DNA of 42,088 nucleotides from Thiobacillus sp. (GTDB lineage: Bacteria > Pseudomonadota > Gammaproteobacteria > Burkholderiales > Thiobacillaceae): positions 1-42,088 of the forward strand of contig JAIBFA010000013.1 in NCBI GenBank assembly GCA_019459325.1. Reading direction: 5' to 3'. Under the pieces are notes generated by a model. It worked only from the letters and a program-made list of their open reading frames with translations, had not been told where the DNA came from and did no database searches. How positions within the stretch are numbered: the stretch's first letter is position 1; each line of letters opens with the position of its first letter. Positions 1-6,674 of this stretch are shown here, in pieces. Both the position numbers and the translations under genes were made by a program.

Positions 1-138
1 GAGGCCAAACACGTCACCAAGCTGGCGCTTCTCCCTGCCCACCATGCGCGACGCGAACGGCTCTGGGTAGATCGACGGCTTGGTGCGCGGTGACACCTCA
101 GCTGCGTTGATGGCGATTGGGTCTGTCTTTTTTTGCAT
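1..138 (-). CDS. Cupin-domain protein, N-terminal part (cut by window edge)
   Basis: Only the first 46 codons are inside the window; the gene continues past position 1. The protein opens MQKKTDPIAINAAEVSPRTK and then has YPEPFASRM and a GREKRQLGDVFG stretch. I recognise this as the conserved start of a small (about 150 residue) single-domain cupin family found in many proteobacteria. The metal-binding cupin motifs would lie outside the window. The ATG at 138 has a GGAG ribosome site 6 bases upstream. It reads in the same direction as the DUF2938, flavodoxin and DUF2798 genes, after a 144-base gap, so it may be the last gene of that group or have its own promoter. Function unknown; a sugar- or metal-binding role would be a guess from the fold. 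Confidence 0.7.
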   Translation of the reverse strand, partial: MQKKTDPIAINAAEVSPRTKPSIYPEPFASRMVGREKRQLGDVFGL

Positions 139-282
139 GAATGTCTCCAGAGCACGGAAAGTGATGGCTAACAGGTATTTACCAGACCCGTCGGTCAGTA
201 TTATTAAGGCAGGCCACGGCCAAGAGAAACCTGTCTACCCGCAGCCATTATTCTGCTTTCCGATTACCGTGCACAGGTCGAG

Positions 283-510
283 TCAATCCTTCGCTGTGAG
301 AAGTTGAACGGCCTTCCGCGCCAGTGGGGTGACCAGCAGGACGGCTGGAAACGCAAAGAGCCACGCAGTAAGCCACGCACTACTCCATAGATTTGAGAAG
401 TTCGTTACCAGGCCGATAGCGCGAAACGTCGAAATTCCGGAGACCAACAGGGACATCAGCCCCGAAAGAATCAGGCTGAATAGCAGCGGTCCGTATTTCC
501 GGGGAATCAT
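283..510 (-). CDS. DUF2798 small membrane protein
   Basis: A 75-residue protein with two predicted membrane helices, roughly residues 8-30 and 42-65, and a positively charged start (MIPRKYGPLLF). The size, the LILSGLMSLLVSG stretch in helix 1 and the WLTAWLFAFPAVLLVTPLARK ending match DUF2798. I chose the ATG at 510 because it overlaps the stop codon of the upstream flavodoxin gene in an ATGA junction, which implies translational coupling; a longer reading from 768 lies inside the flavodoxin gene in another frame. The family has no known biochemical function. Its coupling to a flavodoxin-type oxidoreductase suggests a membrane partner in the same stress response, which is inference. Confidence 0.8.
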   Translation of the reverse strand: MIPRKYGPLLFSLILSGLMSLLVSGISTFRAIGLVTNFSNLWSSAWLTAWLFAFPAVLLVTPLARKAVQLLTAKD

Positions 511-1109
511 GCGAACGCCTCCAGGTTTTCTGCGAAGGTCAGGCCTGTGCCGGAGACACGATGCAGGGCCTCGGAGAAGTTTTTTCCAAACATCCTGGCC
601 GTCTTGATGTCGCCTGCCGGGAATGAATCGGCCGGCGCGGAGTGGCCTGCCTGAGCCATCATGCCCGACCAAGAGCCGAGTCGATTGGCGGCTTCGTCGT
701 AGGGAACACCGGTGTGTTGCTCGGGAAGGATAGGGTTGCCAACCCAGAGCATCCCGTGCTGCATGCAAAAAACGAACATCGACATCAGAGTTGACTGCTT
801 ATCGCCGGATGGCAGCGACGACACTGTGAACCCGGCAGCCAGCTTGCCATTGAGCTGCTGGGTACGCCACATGCGTCCGGTGGAATCCATGAACGTCTTG
901 AAAGGACCAGAGACGCCTCCGAGGTAGGTCGGTGAGCCAAGAATGTAGCCGTCGTACTTGAGCAGTTCATCGGGCGTCTTGATGAGGTCTTCTGCTTTCA
1001 GCATACGGACCTCGGTGTTTGGCACGCTATTGGCGCCTTTAGAGACATGGGTGGCAATGTGCTCCGTGTGCCCGTGGGCGCTGTGGTAGATGATGGCAAG
1101 TTTTTTCAT
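507..1109 (-). CDS. Flavodoxin-family NAD(P)H:quinone oxidoreductase (WrbA-like)
   Basis: A 200-residue flavodoxin-fold protein. The FMN phosphate loop is visible at residues 8-16 (YHSAHGHTEHIA) and a second FMN-contacting loop at about 58-68 (GSPTYLGGVSG), followed by FKTFMDSTG. Length and loops fit the WrbA/flavodoxin group, which reduces quinones by two electrons using NAD(P)H and so avoids semiquinone radicals. The cytosolic soluble character is clear. The ATG at 1109 has a GGAG about 10 bases upstream. The gene lies 49 bases downstream of the DUF2938 gene and its stop overlaps the DUF2798 start. Regulation probably comes from the MerR-type promoter at 1694-1724. Assignment to WrbA itself rather than a sister flavodoxin reductase is uncertain, so no symbol is given. 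Confidence 0.85.
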   Translation of the reverse strand: MKKLAIIYHSAHGHTEHIATHVSKGANSVPNTEVRMLKAEDLIKTPDELLKYDGYILGSPTYLGGVSGPFKTFMDSTGRMWRTQQLNGKLAAGFTVSSLPSGDKQSTLMSMFVFCMQHGMLWVGNPILPEQHTGVPYDEAANRLGSWSGMMAQAGHSAPADSFPAGDIKTARMFGKNFSEALHRVSGTGLTFAENLEAFA

Positions 1110-1158
1110 TTCTCTTACTCCGGACAGTAGTGGGATTTCTTTCAGGAAGACGCCGCTC

Positions 1159-1653
1159 TCATCGCGCTATCCCTGCAATGAGGACAGCGGACAAATAGAG
1201 GCCCAGACCAAAGACGGTGTGATTGACCACGCTTCGGATGCAGTTCTTCAGTGGCGTCGGCGTTTTGGAGGCAGCAAAGCCTGATCCCATGGCCGGTTGC
1301 ATCACAAAGAGCGGGGCCACGACAGTGCTCATGCCTACCAATACGGCCGGAACCAAGGATGGGGCACGTGTCCAGCCGATGCCGTAGATACTCACGAGCA
1401 ACCCCGCGAAGGCGATACCTGTTGCATAGTGGGTGAGCCAGCCCAGTGTGAGTTCACCAGGAATCGGCTGCGCTTTCCCGATGGATGCGTGGGCGAACCT
1501 GCCACGCAATAAGTGCCCAACCCATCTCCCGATAAACGCGAAATTGAGTGTTTGAACACCCATTCTCTTGAGGAACGTCAGCCATACGTCCATAACAACG
1601 GTAGCTCCGATCCCGATGAAAGCGATGTTGGCGATGTCTTGTAGTAGTGTCAT
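1159..1653 (-). CDS. DUF2938 membrane protein
   Basis: A 164-residue integral membrane protein with four likely helices. The IGATVVMDVWLTFLKR stretch, GELTLGWLTHYATGIAFAG in the middle and an HTVFGLGLYL ending are typical of DUF2938, a family of unknown function. The ATG at 1653 is preferred: it has an AAGGGA ribosome site, whereas the longer candidate start at 1695 falls inside the predicted -10 element of its own promoter. It is the first gene of the set read leftward (DUF2938, flavodoxin, DUF2798, perhaps cupin) and is divergent from the MerR regulator. The context suggests an inducible membrane component of a redox or xenobiotic stress response. Confidence 0.8.
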   Translation of the reverse strand: MTLLQDIANIAFIGIGATVVMDVWLTFLKRMGVQTLNFAFIGRWVGHLLRGRFAHASIGKAQPIPGELTLGWLTHYATGIAFAGLLVSIYGIGWTRAPSLVPAVLVGMSTVVAPLFVMQPAMGSGFAASKTPTPLKNCIRSVVNHTVFGLGLYLSAVLIAGIAR

Positions 1654-1693
1654 GAGAATCCCTTTTCTGTTGACTGATGGACTTGTTGAGCGC

Positions 1694-1724
1694 ACTGTAC
1701 AAGTTTAAGTCAACTTCAAGTCAA
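1694..1724 (-). promoter_or_regulatory. MerR-type promoter with 19-bp spacer
   Basis: On the minus strand TTGACT (1724-1719) and TACAGT (1699-1694) are separated by exactly 19 bases. An inverted repeat AAGTT-6-AACTT sits inside the spacer. Over-long 19-20 bp spacers with a dyad between the hexamers are the hallmark of promoters activated by MerR-family proteins, which twist the DNA to realign the hexamers. The regulator gene starts 12 bases away on the other strand, so this element probably drives the DUF2938 operon and also controls the regulator. Confidence 0.75.
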
Positions 1725-1735
1725 GGGGTCGTCAG

Positions 1736-2167
1736 ATGGATATTTCAGAAGTCGCCAAACACGCGGGGGTGCCTGCTTCGACGCTGCGCTACTACGAGAA
1801 AAAAGGGCTCATAGCCTCAGTGGGTCGACAAGGGATTCGACGCAGGTTCGCACCTGGTGTGCTGGATCAATTGGCATTGATTTCGCTAGGACAGGCAGCC
1901 GGACTCTCTTTGGATGAAATTCGCTCCATGTTCTTGCCCAACGGGCAGCCGAGCATCGACAGACAGATTCTGGCCGCCAAGGCGGACGAGATCGACTCGC
2001 TGATCAAGCGACTGAAAGCAATGAGCCGTGGGCTGCGACATGCGGCAGCCTGCCCCGCGCCTAGCCACGCCGAGTGCCCGAGCTTCCAGAAGCTTCTCAA
2101 AGCGGCAGCTTCTGGCGCCATTGAGAAACGCTGGAGGACTACTGAACTAAAACTTCCCAGCAAATAG
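1736..2167 (+). CDS. MerR-family transcriptional regulator
   Basis: A 143-residue protein with an N-terminal winged helix-turn-helix (residues 1-70; MDISEVAKHAGVPASTLRYY is the recognition module), a dimerisation helix around 75-100, and a C-terminal segment with C106 and C114 flanking H111 (ACPAPSHAECP). Such spaced cysteines in this family often bind a metal or act as a redox switch, but the ligand here cannot be read. The start at 1736 has AAGGGG 9 bases upstream. The divergent 19-bp-spacer promoter beside it is the expected target. The target operon encodes a quinone-reductase-type flavoprotein, so electrophile or oxidative stress is a reasonable inferred signal. Confidence 0.9.
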   Translation: MDISEVAKHAGVPASTLRYYEKKGLIASVGRQGIRRRFAPGVLDQLALISLGQAAGLSLDEIRSMFLPNGQPSIDRQILAAKADEIDSLIKRLKAMSRGLRHAAACPAPSHAECPSFQKLLKAAASGAIEKRWRTTELKLPSK

Positions 2168-2387
2168 AAACTGAAGCCGAGCCCCCCCCCCGATTGTGCG
2201 ACGTCGCATGCAATTCGTTGAGGGGACGACCTGTGAATGCAAGCGTATTCCGCATTCGCATTCCCATCGATGGCGAATGCCCGTTTGCAGGTGCATAGCT
2301 GACCTAGGCGGCGCAATACGCCACCGGCGGCTCAGGCCGAGCAGCGGTCGCACGTGTACCCCCCCACGAGTGTCGGTTGGTTACGGC
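2168..2387. other. Intergenic stretch with a C10 run and an inverted repeat
   Basis: No convincing gene is seen between the MerR gene and the converging hypothetical gene. The stretch has a run of ten C at 2182-2191 and an inverted repeat GCATTCGC (2252-2259) / GCGAATGC (2273-2280) with a 13-base loop. There is no T-tract after the repeat, so it is not a convincing intrinsic terminator. Confidence 0.4.
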
Positions 2388-2837
2388 CTAGTAAAAGAAC
2401 TCAGGAATGCCCAAGAAGGGGCCTGCCCCCCTTTGGTTGAGAAAAATGGAGACATGAAGGAGCAGAGGCGCAGAAGGCTCGAATGATCGCGGCCCAACTA
2501 CGCGATAGATGGAGTTCTCCGTCTGCACGAGGCCTGTCTCACGGTCGATTGCCTTGACCGTCGAGGTGATCCAGCATTGACCAGAGCCTTCGACGGTTCC
2601 CAACAACTTGGGCACCGACTGCGTCTTCCCGCCGGTCGTTGCATGCATCATGAGGACGTTCCACCCCTCGATCGCATGCCGAGCCGGCTGATCCACCGAA
2701 ATACCGCGTTCCAGCAACTGCATCTCCTCGTCAGTTGCGAACGCCAGCCTAAATTTGTCCCGGTTAGCGCGGACAACCTCGTCCAGGCTCTTGGGGATCA
2801 GATCTTGCAGATGGAACACTCCCGGATCGTCACTCAT
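2388..2837 (-). CDS. Uncharacterised protein, possibly the 3' part of a frameshifted gene
   Basis: A 149-residue soluble protein from the ATG at 2837. The N-terminal half is acidic and helical (LDEVVRANRDKFRLAFATDEE). The C-terminal half is beta-rich, with a WITSTVKAIDRETGLVQTEN stretch, a NSIYRVVGP segment and a LGIPEFFY end. This recalls an unnamed family seen in mobile regions of pseudomonads and related bacteria, but I cannot name it. The ATG overlaps the stop of the small upstream frame at 2834-3028. The same frame stays open back to a GTG at 2918, giving 27 more protein-like residues, and a T6 homopolymer (A6 at 2909-2914 on the plus strand) lies where one added base would join both frames. 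It may therefore be a broken 213-residue gene. Confidence 0.5.
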   Translation of the reverse strand: MSDDPGVFHLQDLIPKSLDEVVRANRDKFRLAFATDEEMQLLERGISVDQPARHAIEGWNVLMMHATTGGKTQSVPKLLGTVEGSGQCWITSTVKAIDRETGLVQTENSIYRVVGPRSFEPSAPLLLHVSIFLNQRGAGPFLGIPEFFY

Positions 2838-3028
2838 TTCGCCAGCTCCCCGAGCCGCCCAAGCGGCCCTGGCGTCGATAGAAGCCAACTCGTGACGGTT
2901 GTCCGCCGAAAAAAGCACGCAGCCTCGGTCAGTGGGGCAATCTTGCGCCGGATCCGGCGTGCGCCGCCAGGAAGCAATACCAAGTCGAAATCCTGGTAAC
3001 GGACGGGGTGTTCAGGGATTTTGTGCAT
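2834..3028 (-). CDS. Small ORF, possibly the 5' part of the same gene
   Basis: A 64-codon frame starting MHKIPEHPVRYQDFDLVLLP and rich in arginine after residue 24. It ends in a 4-base ATGA overlap with the 149-residue protein. Either the two are separate coupled genes, or the first 38 or so codons are the true start of one longer protein that lost its frame at the T6 run; the last 26 residues look less protein-like than the alternative frame. A GAGG about 11 bases before the ATG is a weak ribosome site. The AT-rich stretch at 3080-3120 just upstream is a plausible promoter region. No family is recognised. Confidence 0.35.
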   Translation of the reverse strand: MHKIPEHPVRYQDFDLVLLPGGARRIRRKIAPLTEAACFFRRTTVTSWLLSTPGPLGRLGELAK

Positions 3029-3206
3029 GCGTCAGGGCCTCGGATGAGAAAGACCCAAGAGCATGCATCACGCACCGGTTTTAATCAATATAACGCATAG
3101 TAATCAATAACTTAGTATCAGTCCATGCTGATCCACCCAGATCTGCGCGGACGCGAAAATTCGCATCCAGGGGCCTGGTAGGCAGGGGCATTCACTCCCC
3201 GACCTT

Positions 3207-4157
3207 TCAGATCGACAGCTGCACCCACATCGGCCGGTGGTCTGATAGGTAGTAGCGCAGATAGGCCTTGTAGTTCTTCGCGTTTGCGCCGCCTTCCCAT
3301 AGCTCGGGAAACACAACGGCGTCATAGTCGAACACGCCCTTGTTTCCCGTGAAGTGGTCCCTGGTCGTCTCCGGCAGGAAGGCTATCTGGTCGTAATTGG
3401 CATCGCTGCTGATGCTTGAGCCGATCTGCGTGGAGTGCTCGGGAAGATCGAGGCCGAGCTTTGTCAGAGCCTCGTAGATGGGATCGCCCGGTTCGCACTT
3501 GGGCATATTGAAGTCACCCAAGGCAACCAGTTCTCGGGTAAATGAGTAGGGACTCCTTTTTCTGAGGTCTGCCCATTTGGCCACTGCAAAGGTTTCCAAT
3601 GACCGACGGGCGATCGACGCCGGCTTCTCATCCCCGTAATACAGATGGACGTTCACGAAGATCATGGAGGTCCTGCCAACCGAGAACGCCGCAAGATAGG
3701 GCGTACGGTCAAAGCCATTGAACTGGGCATCGATGCCCGGCAGCTTGATCGACTTGTGCCGCGAGGGCGGAAAGGCGATTTCGCCGACCTCTTCCAGAAC
3801 GGCCAGCTTCCTGCTGTCGTACAGGAACGCCATGCGCTCATTGTTCCCCGCAGCGTCGGACATGAGGACGCGGAAGGATTTTGGGAGCTTCGCCTGAATG
3901 TCGAACAGGTCACCGAAGTTCTCGCGGCACTCCTGCACTGCGACGATATCGAACCAGCTGGCTATCTCGGCGATAAGCGACAGGTCCTGATCGCGCCGCT
4001 GCTGGGCGCCGAGGTTGGCAATGTTCCAAGTAGCAACGAGGAGCTTTCCCGCCTCGCGTTTCGGGATGGCGCGGGCTTTCCTGTGCTTCCGAAGGCGGGC
4101 AACCTCCGCGGCGACGTTGTATTCGAAGGGAAACTTCGGCTTTGGAAAAACAGGCAT
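3207..4157 (-). CDS. Endonuclease/exonuclease/phosphatase-family protein
   Basis: A 316-residue protein with the whole set of EEP-fold metal-site motifs in order: WNIANLG (44-50), VQE (74-76, the Mg-binding Glu), NVHL (169-172), GDFN (214-217) and SDHRP (305-309, the catalytic His). These residues form the divalent-metal phosphodiesterase centre shared by DNase I, exonuclease III and inositol phosphatases. The substrate cannot be read. No signal peptide is visible, so a cytoplasmic nuclease or phosphodiesterase is likely. The first 35 residues are basic (RLRKHRKARAIPKRE) and could help DNA binding. It stands alone in the accessory region, which would suit a defence- or element-linked nuclease, but nothing shows this directly. 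Confidence 0.85.
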   Translation of the reverse strand: MPVFPKPKFPFEYNVAAEVARLRKHRKARAIPKREAGKLLVATWNIANLGAQQRRDQDLSLIAEIASWFDIVAVQECRENFGDLFDIQAKLPKSFRVLMSDAAGNNERMAFLYDSRKLAVLEEVGEIAFPPSRHKSIKLPGIDAQFNGFDRTPYLAAFSVGRTSMIFVNVHLYYGDEKPASIARRSLETFAVAKWADLRKRSPYSFTRELVALGDFNMPKCEPGDPIYEALTKLGLDLPEHSTQIGSSISSDANYDQIAFLPETTRDHFTGNKGVFDYDAVVFPELWEGGANAKNYKAYLRYYLSDHRPMWVQLSI

Positions 4158-4445
4158 GGTCGGCCCTCTTAAAGCTTGCCAGAATCGAGCGGGGGAAGAC
4201 CATCACTTCCTCGATAATCACAATCTGTCAACAAGTCTTCGCAACCCTATACAGTAACCGTGCTCCATTTGAGTCAGTTTAGTGCTGATCCCGTGGCATG
4301 TAGGCGTTGTCGTGCGTTATCGTAATCACGACAATTGTCGTAAAACCCGCCTATTCACGACAATGGCCCACCGTGGCATAGCTCGGGTGCGCAGCCGGAT
4401 TAAGCACTGTTGGTCAACTTACGCTTTATTTTGTGGCCTCGCGGT
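4158..4445. other. AT-rich intergenic region with an operator-like palindrome
   Basis: No gene is supported here. At 4328-4341 there is a perfect 14-bp palindrome ACGACAATTGTCGT, and one half-site recurs as CACGACAAT at 4356-4364, 29 bases after the first copy (4327-4335). This full-site plus half-site layout resembles binding sites of small dimeric repressors such as phage or antitoxin regulators. It lies upstream of the EEP gene and downstream of the Sel1-like gene, so the EEP gene is the more likely target. An imperfect copy of a 20-base stretch (4421-4440) recurs at 5860-5879. Confidence 0.5.
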
Positions 4446-5561
4446 TTATTGCATCTTTGCCCACAGCGCTTGGGCGACCTTTCGTGCCATAGCGTCCTTC
4501 TTCGGGTCCAAAGGATCAAGTTGAACTCCGTCCTGACCACCGACAAAAGCCGGGCCGCCAACATCATCGTCGTAAAGGGAGCCGTCTTCGTTAATGGCGT
4601 AGTGCTCGTCCTTGGTTAGGTCCACCCCCACGAGTTCGGCGAGGTAGAGCCAAGTCCAGCAGCGGATGGGATCGCGGCCGTCATGCTCTTCAATCAACTC
4701 GCGCATGGCACCGGTATTGCCAGACTCGGCCGCGATGGTCAGCCAACGTCTGGCATCCTCTTCTCTACCCATTCGCTCCGCGATTCTGGCAACGGCCGAT
4801 GCATCCACGTCAAGGTCTACTCGGTCTTGCTCGAAGAAGGCGGGATCACCGAATTGTTCTGCGAGATCGAGAAGCGCTTGTTGGCTACCCAGGCGTGCTG
4901 CCTCACGTAGATGGTGTGCGTACTTCTGTGCGGTGGAAAGCGTGGCAGCATGTGCGTCAGCCCACTCCTTTTCAATGCCTTCCAAGACGCGCCCGCCCAG
5001 AGCCTGGTTGTACCAGTACTCGCTCCCGGTGTCTTGCGCGTCATCGGCATCTGCCGGTGCGTGAACGAGAGCAAGCGCATAGTGAGCATGGCCATTACCC
5101 TTGATGGCCGCGGCGTTGAGGCCATCAATCAGGATCGTCGACTCCCGGGCATCGGAACTAGACGGCACGGCCTCTAGGGCATTCTCTCGGTTGTCTTCAC
5201 CCTCGTCGTCGTACCATTCGTGCCCCGCAGATTCGAGCCGCCAATGGGCGATCAAATCGGCAAACTTGATAACACCGATCTCACGTTCCAGCAGGAACGC
5301 TGGCAATGCCGTTGCAACAGCCTTGGCAGTCTCCGGTAGGTACCCGATGTCGAGACACCGCCGTTGGATCTGCTCACAATGAAGGGAGACCCGGCACGCG
5401 GGCGGCAGGTCTGTAAAAACGCTCTCTGCAGTAAGCGCAGCGTAGGAGTTATAGCCAAACGATGTGGCCAGCAGTTCGTAGATGTGGGCCCGCTTGAAGA
5501 TGCTACCCGTGCTGGTCTGGATGTGCTGCTGTGCAGCGTATGCAAGTTCTTTGACAGTCAT
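4446..5561 (-). CDS. Sel1/TPR-like repeat protein of unknown function
   Basis: A 371-residue soluble protein. The first 45 residues (MTVKELAYAAQQHIQTSTGS ... FKRAHIYELLATSFGYNSYAAL) form a conserved-looking module often seen at the start of glyoxalase-superfamily-like or plasmid-borne proteins. From about residue 150 it has helical pairs with A-x-x-x-G-x-x-x-A spacing (AAAIKGNGHAHYALALVHA, LREAARLGSQQALLDLAEQF, WLTIAAESGNTGAMRELIEE), typical of Sel1-like repeats, which bind partner proteins. The acidic tail ends in a short helix. The ATG at 5561 has a strong AGGAAGGG site, and an AATAC-6-GTATT dyad lies at 5576-5591 just before it. Function unknown; these proteins are common in islands. Confidence 0.65.
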   Translation of the reverse strand: MTVKELAYAAQQHIQTSTGSIFKRAHIYELLATSFGYNSYAALTAESVFTDLPPACRVSLHCEQIQRRCLDIGYLPETAKAVATALPAFLLEREIGVIKFADLIAHWRLESAGHEWYDDEGEDNRENALEAVPSSSDARESTILIDGLNAAAIKGNGHAHYALALVHAPADADDAQDTGSEYWYNQALGGRVLEGIEKEWADAHAATLSTAQKYAHHLREAARLGSQQALLDLAEQFGDPAFFEQDRVDLDVDASAVARIAERMGREEDARRWLTIAAESGNTGAMRELIEEHDGRDPIRCWTWLYLAELVGVDLTKDEHYAINEDGSLYDDDVGGPAFVGGQDGVQLDPLDPKKDAMARKVAQALWAKMQ

Positions 5562-6107
5562 GACAACCCTTCCTCAATACCACGTCGTATTCGGGTCAGG
5601 CGCACACGTTTAAGTCCCCGACGACGAGGCTCAAAGAGAGGTTTCCAATGACAGTAGAGCAACGCCTTTTTTTACTCGTGTGCAAGTAAGGTGGGCACCT
5701 GCGGCTATCTTAGCCCAAGAAGCGCCTTACAGCTATCAGTGCAACGGCTGGCGAGTGAACTCGCCTTCAGAGGGAGAGACTGACCGGCCGACAGTCTTCG
5801 AGCACCCGGCGACAGGAGGGATCAAGCCACTGTGGCGACCGAACACGAATTGCCAAGTAACGCCTTATTTTGTGACTTCCGGCCAGTTGATGCTTGAAGG
5901 AGTATCAGGATCGCATCGGGACGGCCCACGAATCGGCCAGGATATGCTTAATTCTCGGTCATCTTTTAGCTAACGCCACAAGATGGCCATGATTCTTGTT
6001 AAAGACAAGGATTATGGCCATTTTCACGTCCAGACTCATTCCAAAAAAACATTGAAATCCGACGGCAAGATTGGCGGTAACGGGCTCCGCCAGGTGGAGT
6101 GACCGTC
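5562..6107. other. Non-coding stretch of the accessory region
   Basis: Apart from the promoter side of the Sel1-like gene and the hairpin at 5980-6024, I see no supported gene. One 97-codon plus-strand frame (5680-5973) has no ribosome site and no protein-like composition. The base composition is more AT-rich than the flanking core genome. The stretch leads into the integrase-like fragment at 6108, so it may be decayed mobile-element DNA. Confidence 0.45.
5980..6024 (+). repeat. Long hairpin: 20-bp stem, 5-base loop
   Basis: The arms 5980-5999 and 6005-6024 pair over 20 positions around the loop TAAAG. In RNA copied from the plus strand, all 20 positions pair if three G-U wobbles are allowed; on the minus strand the same three positions would be A-C mismatches. 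Each arm also contains the 8-base palindrome ATGGCCAT. The tail TTTT at 6021-6024 is part of the stem and no long T-tract follows, so a plain terminator is unlikely. Confidence 0.6.
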
Positions 6108-6158
6108 ATGGCACTTACCAACACCGCGATTCGCAACGCCAGCCCACTAGAAAAGTTA
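6108..6158 (+). pseudogene. Remnant of a P4-type tyrosine integrase (first 17 codons)
   Basis: The ATG at 6108 opens a frame reading MALTNTAIRNASPLEKL. P4-family phage and island integrases characteristically begin MALTDTAIRxAKPxEKPYKL, so 12 or so of the first 16 residues fit. The typical continuation (KLADGGGLYLLV) is lost: the frame runs into unrelated sequence (a GGDTRKSGGLL stretch) and ends at 6287. It is best read as a 5' stub left after deletion of an integrase. No tRNA gene, the usual integration site of this family, is seen beside it. The resemblance is short, so the call is moderate. Confidence 0.5.
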
Positions 6159-6331
6159 GGGGGAGATACACGAAAGTCCGGCGGCTTGTTGCGAACCCTA
6201 CCAATCACTGTTTTAATCAGACGCTCAATGCTTTGGAAGCGCAGCGCCGGCTGTAACGAATGCGTCGTTCAAATGATGCACAATTGACCCAGCGCACTTC
6301 TGTGGTACCCACCGCCAAAAAGGAACTCGAC

Positions 6332-6619
6332 ATGAGCACGAAAGACGAATTTGTCCGCAAAATGCACGCCAAGCTCGATCAATGGAATGCCGAGATCGAT
6401 GCATTGAAAGCAAAATCCGAAGCCGCTGAAGCGGAAGCACGCGCCGAATACCACAAGCAGCTCGAAACCCTGCGCAGCAAGCGTGATGACGCCCGCAGCA
6501 AGCTGAACGAGCTCGAGTCCGCCGGCGAAAGCGCCTGGGAAGACCTGAAGGCCGGCGTCGAACTGGCGTGGGAATCGGTCAGCGAGGCTATGCGTTCCGC
6601 GACGTCCCGATTCAAATAA
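6332..6619 (+). CDS. Small coiled-coil stress-type protein (sll1863-like)
   Basis: A 95-residue, highly charged, almost wholly helical protein with no cysteine. Residues 5-65 form a long heptad-like coiled coil (KLDQWNAEIDALKAKSEAAE is typical), followed by a short amphipathic segment with tryptophans (W69, W80) near the C-terminus. Composition and length resemble the sll1863-type stress-response family, often found with other stress genes. The ATG at 6332 is preferred over the frame start at 6260 because AAAGGA lies 6-10 bases before it. It is followed after 55 bases by the EncFtn-type ferritin gene in the same direction, suggesting a shared transcript and perhaps an oxidative or metal stress role. 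Confidence 0.65.
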   Translation: MSTKDEFVRKMHAKLDQWNAEIDALKAKSEAAEAEARAEYHKQLETLRSKRDDARSKLNELESAGESAWEDLKAGVELAWESVSEAMRSATSRFK

Positions 6620-6674
6620 ACGGTCCGGCCAGCGCCGGACACCTTTTCCACTCCCACACTACAGGAACCAAACC

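Noticed and set aside
2182-2191. A run of ten C as a possible phase-variation tract
   Set aside because: It lies 15 bases past the MerR stop, outside any reading frame and not in an evident promoter, so no switching target is visible.
5680-5973. A 97-codon plus-strand frame in the gene-free stretch
   Set aside because: No ribosome site, no protein-like pattern and no neighbour that would support it.
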